DNA of 64,000 nucleotides. Origin: Lumbricus rubellus. Its lineage: Eukaryota; Annelida; Clitellata; Crassiclitellata; Lumbricidae. A program made the translations under genes and the position numbers. The notes beneath the pieces are model-generated. The model was not told the DNA's origin and ran no database searches. It saw nothing but the letters and a program-made list of their open reading frames with translations. Position 1 is the first letter of the stretch; each line of letters starts with the position of its first letter. Of the stretch, positions 43,201 to 54,215 are shown piece by piece. Where the stretch lies: the NCBI GenBank assembly GCA_945859605.1, contig OX243826.1, forward strand, positions 550,916 through 614,915, read 5' to 3'.

Positions 43201-43279
43201 CAACTGTGAGTGCATCTGATATGGCAAACAAGCATACTGCCATCATCACACGACCAGCAACTTTTCCAAACGCCATCAT
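37287..43279 (-). CDS. DUF4773-like secreted protein, gene 3
   Basis: Complete four-exon model: exon 1 43165-43279, exon 2 40338-40493, exon 3 39233-39325, exon 4 37287-37465; 180 aa after splicing. Exon 1 gives a signal peptide (MMAFGKVAGRVMMAVCLFA). Exon 2 gives an acidic segment, Lys-Arg, and CFKCSGLTCKCCENVHI. Exon 3 gives CISITYIPATKRMHM, and exon 4 SKPVARC, VCLNVYDL, FAGCVKVTV, VCFRL and the stop. Every intron begins GT, ends AG and is phase 1 (donors gtgag, gtaagt, gtaggt; acceptors TTGCAG, TTTAG, TTTCAG). The cysteine and aromatic pattern is that of DUF4773, a family of secreted animal proteins of unknown function. Intron 1 carries a TTAA element, and a CATA-core MITE lies in intron 2. 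Confidence 0.82.
37466..39232 (-). other. Intron 3 of gene 3
   Basis: Non-coding. It contains a 46-bp tandem repeat (38834-38950) and two copies of GAATGGAGCAGATGATAAGA (near 38510 and 38991). A possible SINE fragment in reverse lies near 37870-37960. Confidence 0.6.
38834..38950. repeat. Minisatellite of about 46 bp, three copies
   Basis: The unit starts GGTCCATGATTCGCACCGCA and ends near ATATGTTAAATAC; the third copy is partial and slightly diverged. Confidence 0.85.
39583..40048. mobile_element. Inverted-repeat MITE with CATA-tetranucleotide core
   Basis: Left end GGGTCTAGGACAATACCCCC and right end GGGGGTATTGTCCTGCTCCC form inverted repeats, each followed inward by GGACAAAACCCCC-type repeats in opposite orientation. 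Between them are about 300 bp of CATA repeat (39701-39997). It is flanked by GCTCAAGAC and GCTCATGAC, a 9-bp duplication with one mismatch. The gene 4 unit shows the empty site (GAGCTCAAGACGTAGC at 52801). The superfamily is uncertain. It sits in intron 2 of gene 3. Confidence 0.8.
39701..39997. repeat. (CATA)n microsatellite
   Basis: Almost perfect tetranucleotide array inside the MITE. Confidence 0.98.
41316..42889. mobile_element. piggyBac-like element, duplicate of 1340-2913
   Basis: Same termini and same position in intron 1. It was copied with the unit, not independently inserted. Confidence 0.75.
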
Positions 43280-43575
43280 CCGAGATAATAGTATTAAAGT
43301 CTCACCTGCAAGTTCACATGCAGCCACATTCCTCATTAATATATCTGTTGGCATTTTGCATGAAGATTAAGCTTATTCGTTTTTGTTAGCCAACTCTAAT
43401 GTTTACATAAGAATTATAATGGTTCAATTATTGACATTAAATGTATATGATATAAGCTTAAATAGTTGGACGCGGTGGTGTAACGGTAAGTTCGCCGCCT
43501 TGTGACCGAAGGATCGTAGGCTCGAATCTACCTGAAGCCACTGCATAGCGACCTTCGACAATTTTGCTCACCCAC

Positions 43576-43580
43576 AATTG
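43576..43580. repeat. Copia target-site duplication, left
   Basis: AATTG, repeated at 48060-48064. The gene 1 unit keeps the empty site CACAATTGTCTGTG near 3598. Confidence 0.95.
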
Positions 43581-43725
43581 TGTTAGAAAAACGACAGTAG
43601 GCCATTAGTTATCAGACGATCCCTCTATGTTGGTCACGTGACTACTCTGTTGAGCGTGCCTCTCGCCATGTTGCTAGACATCTTGTTTGTTTGATCGGTT
43701 TGCTGGAAATTATATTCTGCTATCA
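43581..43725 (+). repeat. Copia 5' LTR
   Basis: Begins TGTTAGAAAAACG and ends GCTATCA. It is identical to 47915-48059. Confidence 0.95.
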
Positions 43726-43740
43726 GGTTATGGGCCCAGC
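43726..43740 (+). promoter_or_regulatory. Copia primer-binding site for initiator tRNA-Met
   Basis: GGTTATGGGCCCAGC follows the LTR directly. It is complementary to the anticodon stem-loop of initiator tRNA-Met (GCTGGGCCCATAACC), not its 3' end. Drosophila copia likewise primes with a cleaved half-tRNA. Confidence 0.85.
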
Positions 43741-43915
43741 TACCGGCCAGTTACCAAGTAATGCTTAAAAGTTTATAAATAAGACAGTGACTCGGAACAG
43801 CGACTTTGTAGGTTTTAAAAATAATCGGAACTTTTCGATAGTAAACCTATGTTCGAGCGTTGGTAAAAATCGCTAACAAGTCGCGTGAGTCAGCTAGTCA
43901 AAGAAGAAGAATAAA

Positions 43916-46900
43916 ATGGCGGAATCAAACGAAACAAAGTTTACGATAACAAAATTGAACAACAGCAATTATCAAGTCTGGAAATTCAAGGTAAAAATGT
44001 TATTAATTAAAGACGATTTATGGACAGTTGTGAATGACGACACACCTGACCCAATTCCAGACGGTTGGCAAAGAAAGAACGAGAAGGCGCAATGCACAAT
44101 ATCATTATCAGTTGAAGATAACCAGTTAATACACATTTGCAATTGTAACAATGCAAAGGAAATGTGGCGGGAGTTACAAAAGGTGCATGAAAGATCTAAT
44201 CTGAGCAGTAAAATGTATCTGCGCAAAAAGCTATACAAGATAAAGCTACAGATTAATCAGAACATGCAAGAATACATAAGTGCAGCCTTGCAACTCGTTG
44301 AGCAATTGCGTGGTGTTGGTGAAGAAGTTACTGATCAACAGGTGGCGACTCTATTGCTCTGTGGTCTACCAGATGAGTACGAAACATTGATAACAGCTTT
44401 AGAAGCCAGAGAGGAAGATGAGCTTACTCTAGAATATGTTAAAAACAAGCTTGTTGATGCATACAAGCGCAAGAAAGATTCAGAAAATGATTCAACAGAA
44501 GCAAAAGATGAATCAGCAAATTACTCAAGCAATACGAGACCCAGTAATCGCACTAACTATCGTCATGATAAACAGCATAAAGACAGAGAAACAAGAACTT
44601 GTTTCATATGCAAAAAGGCAGGTCATTTAAAAGTGGATTGTAGAGTATGGAAGGCAAGAATGGAGCAAGAAAATAAACAGCCAAAATTAAAACACAAAGC
44701 CAAAAATGTTGTAACAGAAAGATTGAGTGATCCAGGCAACGATGACACTAATCACAGCAGTTTTACAATTGGCATTGGTCAGAGAACAAGTGACTGGTTT
44801 ATAGACTCCGGAGCCACAACCCATATGACAAACAATCTGAATTTCTTTACAGAACTGGACCAAACGAAGTCTGACAAAATTTACATTGCTAATGGAACAT
44901 GTCTAATTGCAGATGGAATTGGAAATGGTTTTCTGGAATGCATTTTAGACAATGGCACAGTGAATAGAATTAAAGTCACAAATGTTCTATATTCACAAGG
45001 ATTAACAGGAAGTTTGTTATCAGTGAAGCAACTGGCAAGCAAAGGAAAGGAAATTGAATTTTCGGGTAACCAGTGTTCGATAAAATACAATGTAAAGTTG
45101 TTGGCTGTGGGAAAATCTGAAAACAATTTATACAAGTTGTCATGCAAGAATATTCCTGAAGTTGCAAACATGGCCAAGTTCGAAACTAAACATGAAAATT
45201 GTATTCATGTGTGGCACAGACGTTTAGGGCATAGAGATCCGAACGCTGTTAAAGATATTAACAAGCAAGGAATTGCCACAGGAATTCAAATCAAAGAATG
45301 TAATGTAAAGATTAAATGTGAACATTGCATTAAAGGAAAAGCCACACAGAAACCATATCCTGAAGCCAGTACACATCGCACAAAACATCCGTTGGACTTG
45401 ATCCACAGTGATGTTTGTGGTCCAATGAAAACAATGTCATCAGGAGGAAGCAAATATCTTGTGACATTTATCGATGATTTTTCACGATATACAAAATGTT
45501 ATCTTATTCAAAGGAAGGATGAAGTATTCGGGAAATTTCAAGAATTCATTGCAGAAGTCAGTAATAAGTTTCAAAGAAAACCGAAAATTCTAAGGTCAGA
45601 CAATGGTGGTGAATACACTGGAAATAAGCTGAGAAACTATCTGAAGCAGGAAGGAATTCAACTTCAGACAAGTGTACCATACTCACCATCTCAAAACGGA
45701 GTAGCTGAAAGAAAGAATCGATCAATAATCGAAATGGCAAAATGTATGCTACTCGATGCAGCACTACCGCTGAAGTACTGGGGAGAAGCAGTTATGACAG
45801 CAGTGTACTTGCAAAACAGACTGCCAACAAAGGCAACAGATAAAACACCTTTTGAATTGTGGAATGGAGAAAAGCCAGATCTTTCACATATCAGAATATT
45901 TGGATGCAAGGCATTTGCATACATTCCAAAAGAGAAAAGAACTAAATTCGATGATCGAGCAATCGAAGCAATCCTAGTAGGATACAGTGAACAATCAAAA
46001 GGATACAGGTTGCTGTTGAAAGATTCAAACAGAATCATAATCAGTCGCAGTGTAACATTTGATGAACATGAATCAGATGGAATGACAATTACAGAAGTAA
46101 TGATAAATCCAGAGAACACAGAATTAAAATCAGAGCCTGTTAAAAATGAAAATGAAGTCAAAACTCAGATGTCTACAGAAAATATTGATCAAGTCAATGA
46201 AGATGACAAAAATGAAACAGTTGACGCTGAAATAACAGATGAAAATGTTGTTCAACCCAGAAGATCTACCAGAAGTAACAAAGGCATACCAGCAGAAAGA
46301 CTATCATTAATGGTTCAAAATGAAATTAGAAAGGAACCTTCATCATGGAATAAAATGAAAATGTTAACAGAAAATGAACAGAAAAACTGGATGAGAGCAG
46401 CAGAAGAAGAGATGAATTCACACAAGGAGAATGAAACTTGGGTATTGTGTGATCTACCAGCAGAAAAGAAGGCAATAGACTGCAAATGGGTGTTTAAGTT
46501 GAAACACGATGCCGAAGGAAATGTAAGACATAAAGCACGTCTTGTAGCTAAAGGTTTCTCTCAGAAATTTGGTGAGGACTATGAAGATACGTTCGCACCA
46601 GTAGCCAGACATACAACTTTAAGAACATTGTTGACAGTTGCTGCATCAAAGAATTTGAAAGTGAATCATTTTGATGTTAAGACAGCTTTTCTGAATGGAG
46701 AAATCAAAGAAGAACTCTACATGAATCAACCAGAAGGTTTTACAGAAATTGGTCAAGAGCAAAAGGTTTGCAAAATAAAGAAAGCCATTTATGGACTTAA
46801 GCAATCAGCCAGAAGTTGGAATCAGAAAATAGACTCTATTTTGAAATCAGATGGATTCCAGCAGAGTGAAGCTGATCTGTGTCTGTATACAAAGAAGTGC

Positions 46901-47878
46901 AACAATGTGATTGTTTACATATTGTTATATGTTGATGATCTGCTGATCTGTGGAAATGCAGAGATGATCAAGAAAACAGCAAACATGTTAAGTCAGCAAT
47001 TTGAAATCAAGGATTTAGGTGAAGTCAGTTTATACCTGGGAATTCAAATTGAAAAGGACAAACAAGGCAATTACTTGATTTCTGAAATCAATAAAATTCA
47101 GGAAATTATTTCTGAGTTTGGTTTAACGAATGCAAATGGATGTGCAACACCAATGCAAGTGGACTATTTAAATATAACAGGAGAAGAAAATTTGCTCAGC
47201 TCAAATGAACAATATCGACAAGCAGTGGGGGCATTGTTGTACATAGCTACTACAACAAGACCAGATATTGCAGCCGCAGTTTCTATTTTATGTCGGAAAG
47301 TCAATTCACCACGTCAGTGTGACTGGACTGCAGTAAAAAGAGTTATCAGATATCTCAAGGAAACAATTAACTGGAAGTTAAAGCTTGAAGCTGTTGGAGA
47401 TCTGAAACTGATTGGGTATGTTGATGCAGATTGGGCAGGCGACAGATCGGATCGCAAGTCAACCAGTGGATACCTGTTTAAGCTCGGAGAAGGAGTAATT
47501 TCATGGATATCGAAGAAGCAAATATCCGTAGCTCTGTCATCTACAGAAGCTGAATATATTGCTGCTTCTTTGGCAAGTCAAGAGTTGGTTTGGTTGAGAC
47601 AGTTGTTATCTGATCTACATTTACCGTGCATTGAATCAACGACGCTGTATGAGGACAACCAAGGATGCATCAAGATTGCAAGCAACGAGAAAATCAATGC
47701 AAGAACCAAGCACATAGATGTTAGACATCATCAGCTTCGAGATTTACAGTTTCGTGGGATAATTAACTTGGAGTACTGTCCTAGTGACCTAATGCTAGCA
47801 GACATTATGACCAAGCCTCTAACAAGGGACAAGCTGTGTAACTTAAGAGATAAGATTGGCTTGTGCCTTGATAACTAG
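43916..47878 (+). CDS. Copia Gag-Pol polyprotein
   Basis: A 1320-aa polyprotein in one frame. Domains in order: Gag (N-terminal 220 residues) with a CCHC knuckle CFICKKAGHLKVDC (about 229), aspartic protease DWFIDSGATTHM (about 293), integrase zinc motif HRRLGHRDPN ... CEHCIKGK (about 435) and DDE core (HSDVCGP, LRSDNGGEY, NGVAERKNRS), then reverse transcriptase with KARLVAKGFSQ and the catalytic YVDDLL (about 1005), and RNase H with YVDADWAGD, SSTEAEYIA and EDNQG. All catalytic motifs are intact. Gag and Pol are fused without a frameshift, as usual for Copia. Upstream is a 176-nt leader after the primer site. Confidence 0.97.
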   Translation: MAESNETKFTITKLNNSNYQVWKFKVKMLLIKDDLWTVVNDDTPDPIPDGWQRKNEKAQCTISLSVEDNQLIHICNCNNAKEMWRELQKVHERSNLSSKMYLRKKLYKIKLQINQNMQEYISAALQLVEQLRGVGEEVTDQQVATLLLCGLPDEYETLITALEAREEDELTLEYVKNKLVDAYKRKKDSENDSTEAKDESANYSSNTRPSNRTNYRHDKQHKDRETRTCFICKKAGHLKVDCRVWKARMEQENKQPKLKHKAKNVVTERLSDPGNDDTNHSSFTIGIGQRTSDWFIDSGATTHMTNNLNFFTELDQTKSDKIYIANGTCLIADGIGNGFLECILDNGTVNRIKVTNVLYSQGLTGSLLSVKQLASKGKEIEFSGNQCSIKYNVKLLAVGKSENNLYKLSCKNIPEVANMAKFETKHENCIHVWHRRLGHRDPNAVKDINKQGIATGIQIKECNVKIKCEHCIKGKATQKPYPEASTHRTKHPLDLIHSDVCGPMKTMSSGGSKYLVTFIDDFSRYTKCYLIQRKDEVFGKFQEFIAEVSNKFQRKPKILRSDNGGEYTGNKLRNYLKQEGIQLQTSVPYSPSQNGVAERKNRSIIEMAKCMLLDAALPLKYWGEAVMTAVYLQNRLPTKATDKTPFELWNGEKPDLSHIRIFGCKAFAYIPKEKRTKFDDRAIEAILVGYSEQSKGYRLLLKDSNRIIISRSVTFDEHESDGMTITEVMINPENTELKSEPVKNENEVKTQMSTENIDQVNEDDKNETVDAEITDENVVQPRRSTRSNKGIPAERLSLMVQNEIRKEPSSWNKMKMLTENEQKNWMRAAEEEMNSHKENETWVLCDLPAEKKAIDCKWVFKLKHDAEGNVRHKARLVAKGFSQKFGEDYEDTFAPVARHTTLRTLLTVAASKNLKVNHFDVKTAFLNGEIKEELYMNQPEGFTEIGQEQKVCKIKKAIYGLKQSARSWNQKIDSILKSDGFQQSEADLCLYTKKCNNVIVYILLYVDDLLICGNAEMIKKTANMLSQQFEIKDLGEVSLYLGIQIEKDKQGNYLISEINKIQEIISEFGLTNANGCATPMQVDYLNITGEENLLSSNEQYRQAVGALLYIATTTRPDIAAAVSILCRKVNSPRQCDWTAVKRVIRYLKETINWKLKLEAVGDLKLIGYVDADWAGDRSDRKSTSGYLFKLGEGVISWISKKQISVALSSTEAEYIAASLASQELVWLRQLLSDLHLPCIESTTLYEDNQGCIKIASNEKINARTKHIDVRHHQLRDLQFRGIINLEYCPSDLMLADIMTKPLTRDKLCNLRDKIGLCLDN

Positions 47879-47905
47879 AAACTAATGTTAGATGGGGGTA
47901 CTGTC

Positions 47906-47914
47906 GAGTGGGGG
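47906..47914 (+). promoter_or_regulatory. Copia polypurine tract
   Basis: GAGTGGGGG abuts the 3' LTR and would prime plus-strand synthesis. Confidence 0.75.
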
Positions 47915-48059
47915 TGTTAGAAAAACGACAGTAGGCCATTAGTTATCAGACGATCCCTCTATGTTGGTCACGTGACTACTCTGTTGAGCGTGCCTCTCGC
48001 CATGTTGCTAGACATCTTGTTTGTTTGATCGGTTTGCTGGAAATTATATTCTGCTATCA
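47915..48059 (+). repeat. Copia 3' LTR
   Basis: Identical to the 5' LTR. AATTG follows at 48060-48064. Confidence 0.95.
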
Positions 48060-48717
48060 AATTGTCTGTGAAGAAGACAACGGGAAGCCGCATCACCCAT
48101 CTCATCCTAAGAGGCGTAAACTATTCTTGTATACATAAATCATGATCTATACACACAGAATCAAACATTTTACCTATGCGTAAGTACACGTTTTGTGGAA
48201 CCTGCGGGTACTCATGGAAATAAATTCATAATTTCGAGGTGCATTCATATATTTTAAACCTAAATATATAATTTTGTGCAAAAATGAATGTCGCATCCAA
48301 TGGTGTATTACACGTTATGATATCTCAAACAAACCCAAAATCCAGGGGGTGGGGGTGGTAACCACCATCGTTGGCAGTCAGAGTTACAAAAAAGCTGGGT
48401 AGCCTGAGGATTAACGCGATCGTTTTTCGAGGCACTTTCGATAATCAAGACAACGACGAGTAGTGTCATTCTGGATTATATTTTTCTAACTATTCAAAAG
48501 AATAATAATAAAAATCCTCATCTATGAAATACTTTCACCGATGTGTGCTTCAAACCGAATTCTGCTGATCTGCTGTATGTTCTGCCGAGTCTTCTTAGAG
48601 CTGCTCGTCCTTCCGTCAATCGATCCACGGTGCACTTGGAATGGCAACTCCATCGTATGCAGGACCTTATGAACCGTTTCATACGAACCATAATTGATTG
48701 CATTAGCACGTGATCTC

Positions 48718-48974
48718 CATAGGCGTACGGGAGGTTTCAGAAGTGGGGGGGGGGGCAAAGATTGAACTTCTGCCCGAAAAATTTATCCGGCCAAAAAGTT
48801 GGTCGTCCGCGACTATTTTTGCCGGAAAAACCAGAAAACCAGATTTGCCCGAAACTTGACGACCGTTTTTTTTATAGTCGTCCGCGACTTTTTGGCCCGA
48901 AAAAACCCACCAAACTTGCCCGAATTTGGGGGGGGGGCAATTGCCCCCCTGCACCCTCGCCTCGTACGCCTATG
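48718..48974. mobile_element. hAT-like MITE, duplicate of 4259-4513
   Basis: Same ends CATAGGCGTACG and CGTACGCCTATG and the same GTGATCTC duplication; copied with the unit. Confidence 0.8.
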
Positions 48975-49189
48975 GTGATCTCCTTGTTCTTGTTCTTGAA
49001 ATCCACCGCACCTGCGGTTTCTAAACGATCTATTAACCCTTTCGCTACGGAACCCGTCTCGCCGATAACTGTTATCGGTTATGTAAGTCTTACCTTGTAC
49101 TGGATTTTGTTTTGGGCTGTTTTACTCGACCTAGAGCAAGTCGACAAGCAACCGAATCAATTGACAACATCCACATCGTCATCATCAAG

Positions 49190-49400
49190 ATCAAATCAAA
49201 ATCATTATTAATTCATCATCATGATTAGATCATAATCATGAGTATTTTGTAATCATGATTAGATCATCATCAAGATTAGATCAGAATCATGTTACATCAT
49301 CATGATTAGATCATCATGATTAAATCATCATCAATATTAGATCCTAATCATGTTAGATCACCATCATGATTAGATCATAATCGAGATTAGATCACCGTCT
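49190..49400. repeat. ATCATGATTAGATC satellite
   Basis: Expanded relative to 4740-4890. Confidence 0.8.
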
Positions 49401-50881
49401 TGATCACATAGAAATTAGAGCTCTGAAATTAAATCCTTAGTTTTAAATTGTGTGTAGGCTAAGTAAAATTTATGTGTTATTTCACTTTTTACATTAGTTT
49501 ATTTCTATGGGTGCTCAAACACCCAAAAGCACACCTCCAAAGACGGCCTTACTATTCACCTTCTCTGTGAAAATCTGTAACCGCTCTGTGGTCTAGGCCT
49601 ATAATGGTGCACCAGCCTTTTGGAACGGACTCGCAAAACACCTCTAGCGGTTTGCTCGACCTCTTGTCTCGCGTCTGACTAGTTTCTTTTCTCCTCCGCA
49701 TGCACTGAAATCTGAAACTAACCACTCAAATCTGTAGCAGAATTCTTCAGGCTTTCCGATCCTTTAAGTTAGTCCTCTTCTGAGTCACCGCGAGATCACC
49801 ACAATCGAGATTACTACCGTAGCATCAAATGCTTCTTCGATCTCACTGGATTCTTATCTGGCAAACGACGAGCAAAGCAGCCCGACTACAATAGTATTGT
49901 GTAGTTCATTTGATGTATAAATATAAATATATGTATTATACACCGTGAGTCAAAAAAATAAGCCAAATTGTTTTTCACATATATCTCTAATGCCTGGTAA
50001 CATATCACGCTAACATTTTCCAAATATTTAGAGAATTGGACCAAGAATATGATTCCAACATTTCATGAGATAAAGTTGAACGGATAAAAAGATATGAATA
50101 TTTAAACTTGATATGCCGAAATTTCAGTTTTCAAGCGGCAGCTTGATGGAAAATTTTATGGCGCCAACTGAAATCAAAAAGGTAGTAGCAGTGAATAGAT
50201 TCTTTCACAGCTTTCAGTCATTCTTGCTTAAAATAACATTAGGGCCTGTCACCTGAACGCATTGTTGTTTCATACAATTATGATAATATTATTTTGTATA
50301 AATATGTCGTTATAAATAATTACTTGTTATTCGAAGTGCACATGCATTATATGGAAATCTATAATTGGTATTTAAGCATAGATTGCTTATACAGTTGGGA
50401 TGCCGTTACAGTAGCCTGCGGTGCGTTTCCATCAATCAAGTCGGACAATCACAAACAAAGCATTTTAGTTATTGGTTTTAAATTATTTGGACTGTTCTGA
50501 ACAAACAGAATCTGCTGGGCACTAGACCTTCGACATGCTTGGTTTATTCTTTTTTCATTCGTTCATTTTGAAATCTAGGGGTTAAATTTCTTATCAAGTG
50601 GAAGACCTAGCGCAGTGGTTTTCAACCTTTTTCTAGTGACGGAACCTTTCTCGAAGCATGCATTAATTTTGCTCGCGGAACATTCGTGTTTCGCCAGTCC
50701 AGCATTTCAAGATCTGCACACACAGCACAGCCTACAGTTGTAACTTGTTAAACAATGTAATATCTTTCACCAAGTTCTGAGAAATAATATTATTATGTGG
50801 GCATATCGGTATCATACGTCTGAAAGTTTGTCATTCTGTGTGGATGTCTGTCTCAAGAATGGTTCTGAAACGGCATGATTT

Positions 50882-51103
50882 CCACGGGCTCGCTTATCTA
50901 CCAGACAGCGCCGAACCTTCTCGGTTGTGGGACCGTCAATCTGGAATGACCTCCCCCAAACCTCCATTTCCTCTACCAGTCTAGTCAATCTTTATTTCTC
51001 AAGTCTCTTAAATCCATTTTCTTTAGTCGTGGCTGGGCAGGGAGCGCCTCTGAGTAGTTTCTTGAAGAGGCGCTATATAAATTCTAATAATGAATGAATG
51101 AAT
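50882..51103 (+). mobile_element. 3' end of the CR1/L2-type LINE
   Basis: Matches the end of the 27441-28012 copy, from GGGCTCGC..ATCTACCAGACAGC-like sequence to CTTGAAGAGGCGCTATATAA and TGAATGAATG. It is strongly 5'-truncated, as typical for LINE insertions. Confidence 0.85.
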
Positions 51104-51615
51104 TCTTAGTAATTAATTTTGTGGAATGTGATTGAAATTACACGAATAACTGTTATTTAATAACTCAGAGACGCGGCGGAAGATCATGAGAAGGTTGATC
51201 ACAGCGGTCGCTAGGATTCCACGAATCGACGGCACAAGGTGACAAGGTGAATAACAAATTACGAATTTCGCCGATGCAGAGAAATTGCAATAGTAGCCTA
51301 TTGCAATTTGTATTACCTTATTCCTATTACTCCGTTAAATTACTGTCCATGCCTGGGAATAATCTTGCATTTCGAATTATAAACAGGCTAACACATTAAT
51401 TCGATGAAGTAGCACTTTATTCAGAGAAATCATTCACTTAAATTATCAAGAGCTATTAAGTCCGGCTGAAAATAACGCCCAAAGCTGAGCAAGCGCCAGA
51501 TTCTTAACTTCGTCTATGGTTGAATCGGTTTCGGAAAAGTTTTCTTTCGTCGTATAAGCTTACTGGGTTTATCCGGATTTTTGATGACTCACGTCTGCAA
51601 CAGGCGATTTAGATA

Positions 51616-53843
51616 TTACCGACGAGGCTTGGGAGGAATATGAAGGCGAAAACAGAAATTATCGGCCTCCGAAATGTTGTTAACTGTCACTTTGACACAT
51701 CCAGCAAATGCTGTTCTGGTCAAGTTTAAGTCGTACACATTGAGACAGACGGTGTACCCCATCATCCTGTTACATCTCGCAATTGGCTTTGAGACTGAAA
51801 GAATAACAACATTGGTTTTTTTAATTGCATCATTAGGCGACTGCTTTAAAAGGGTTATAATTTTTTTATTAGGCCTATTATCAAGTAGCTTATGCATTCC
51901 AACTGATCCAAAACCGCGCTTTCTAAAAATAATTATCGAAAACTCTTGGAAACCTTAAATTTACTTTGCGGTTCAGGGCGTGTTTGTTCTATGAGAAGCT
52001 TGGCTCTCAGTCAATTTATTGTGCTCTTCACATGAAACAATGTTTCAACTTTGAGGGCCACGATTGATCAATCAAGCATGACATGAGGGTTACTGTAGGC
52101 TATCGCTTTAAAATAAAGTTGGAATCCTGCTTTAACGCTTAAGTAATCCAATAACCGTAAAAGTCTAGCCAAATTTTTTTTACCTTTTTCGATTAATTTT
52201 CGAATAATGGCGTCAAGCGGCAAATTCCGCATTGAACATAAATAACATTTTATAGCCAAAAATAATTAAGTGAAACTTCTTAGCATCTTCTTTACTTGTC
52301 CTGGTCAATGCTTTGCATTAGAAATGTTTATTCCGGCATCTATTAGGCCTATGTAGACCAGCACCCAATAGCGGATAGCAATATTATAATTGTCGAATAA
52401 TTAATTAAGCTTAAAGAATATTCTTTTCTTAGCAATTATAGGCCTACCTACCTGGATTTTCCTCATTGATTAATGTACCTCCTTTAGATTCCGCTCTCAT
52501 ATGCATGCGTTTAGTCGCCGGAATATATGTTATGCTTAGGCAACCTACATGTAAATCAATTCAACCACAGAATCAGTGCACACAAGATGGAGACGACGAC
52601 GGACATCAGTTGCTGTAGTGCTTAGATCAAGGGCACGTCGTGTATCTTCAGATTGAGATTTCGATTGTAATTGTATAGGCTAACTGAACATTTATAAAGC
52701 GCCGCTCACGGATTCAGATTGACCAAAGTTAGCGCTCCCGCTAACAAATAGTAGCCTATAGTCTTTAGGCGTTTACGAAACAAGGGAAGAGCAAGACCAT
52801 AGAGCTCAAGACGTAGCTTGTGAGGAAGGCGATTCCAACAAGAAGGGCCAGCAGGGAGCTTGAAGGGGCGCTATAACAAGTGCACATGCAAACATGAATA
52901 TAAAGCGTCTCATAATAATAGTGCAAGACACTAGCCATTCAAAGATGTGAAAATGCTTGAGAACACAGCAGAGCTGGTAGGCTAATGCAGAATAATATGG
53001 AATGGAGGACATCCGAAAAAAAATTTGTATCGCTTAATTAGAGGTCTAAAGAGTCGTTAGCGTGAAGAACGCGGTTGTGTACTTACTATTAACACTATAA
53101 ATGTCTACTATATGTACGTTTTCACAGCATTTGCACGTGAGCGTGTGGCTGGAGCAGTTAAAGCAGTCTTTATTCACCCATCGCTTCGGCACAACAATGG
53201 CCGCCTCCTCGTCTTGTTGTTCCAAATAAGAATCGTTTGCTGCAACATCAAAACATTTATAATAGTCACGGAGAGGCAGAAGACTAGCCATTCGCCTACA
53301 TTAGAAAATGCAGTTTTCATGACTAACAGTCAACTCAGTCTGATTACTGCTATTATTTCTACGGTTCCCACGTTAAATTGTGGTCATAAACAGTATTCTC
53401 CAATTAATTAAGTGAACAGCAAGATCGTCCCAATTCCCGATTCAGTTATTGCGAAAGTATGCCATCATTCTGTAAACAGGTTGCGTACTCACCATGGCGA
53501 TTTTTTTTATGACTTTTAGACCTTCACAACCCCTTCTTTCCTTTCCCATCTTTCACGGTAAATTACTTCCAATCGGAGGACAGTGACCATTTTGATAGTT
53601 TTTAGTGTACAGAAGTGCTTCTAGAGCTGCACAGATCCATTTAGAACTGCACATTTTGTGTACAAATGCACGTTGAAAAAAGCCCGGCTACTCACTCATT
53701 CACTGTGACTCTGTCGACTCACCTGGTTGATCATCAGTGTCGACAATCACATCTAGGCCGACGTCAACTGTGAGTGCATCCGATATGGCAAACAAGCATA
53801 CTGCCATCATCACACGACCAGAAACTTTTCCAAACGCCATCAT
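51616..53843 (-). CDS. DUF4773-like secreted protein, gene 4
   Basis: Most compact copy: exon 1 53723-53843, exon 2 53087-53239, exon 3 52452-52544, exon 4 51616-51794; 181 aa. The signal peptide MMAFGKVSGRVMMAVCLFA is followed by an acidic segment (DVIVDTDDQP, then NDSYLEQQDEEAAIV), Lys-Arg and the cysteine domain (CFNCSSHTLTCKCCENVHI, CLSITYIPATKRM, SKPIARCNRMMGYTVCLNVY, FAGCVKVTV, FCFRLHI) with a basic end PPKPRR. The first cysteine loop is two residues longer than in genes 3 and 5. All introns are phase 1 with GT-AG ends. No lesions seen. Function unknown. Confidence 0.85.
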
Positions 53844-54044
53844 CCGAGATAATAGTAGGCTATTATAGTCTCACCTGCAAGTTCACATGCAGCCACCTTC
53901 CTCATAAATATTATCTGCTGGCATTTTGCATGATGATTAATTAAGCTTATTCGTTTTTGTTAGTCAACTCTAATGTTTACATGAGAATTATTGACATATA
54001 TATATATATATATATATATATGCCTATATGATGAAGATAGATAG

Positions 54045-54215
54045 TGGGACGCGGTGGTGTAAGTTTGCCGCCTTGAAACCGAAGGATCGCAGGTTCGAAT
54101 CTACCTCAAACCACTGCATAGCGACCATGAACAAGTTGCTAACCCACAATTGTCTGTGAAGAAGACAACGGGAAGCCACATCACCCATCTCATCCCCAGA
54201 GGCGTAAACTATTCT
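54045..54215 (+). mobile_element. tRNA-derived SINE, upstream of gene 4
   Basis: GGGACGCGGTGGTGTAAG head and GGTTCGAATCTACC B box near 54090. Same location as the copies upstream of genes 1-3. Confidence 0.7.

Larger units (their letters stand above)
43581..48059 (+). mobile_element. Intact Ty1/Copia LTR retrotransposon
   Basis: A 4,479-bp element with two 145-bp LTRs that read identical by eye, a 5-bp duplication, a primer-binding site, a polypurine tract and one open frame of 1320 aa. It landed inside the SINE upstream of gene 3 after the gene 1/gene 3 duplication, since the gene 1 unit lacks it. Identical LTRs and an intact frame imply very recent activity. Short LTRs and a single frame resemble the GalEa-like Copia elements of marine animals. 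Confidence 0.97.
40017..50880. repeat. Duplicated unit carrying gene 3; near-identical to 1-6560
   Basis: Collinear with the first 6.5 kb of the window once the Copia element is removed. Differences are few substitutions, small indels and TAGGCCTA presence/absence at several sites (for example 40759, 49594 and 5865). Confidence 0.85.
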
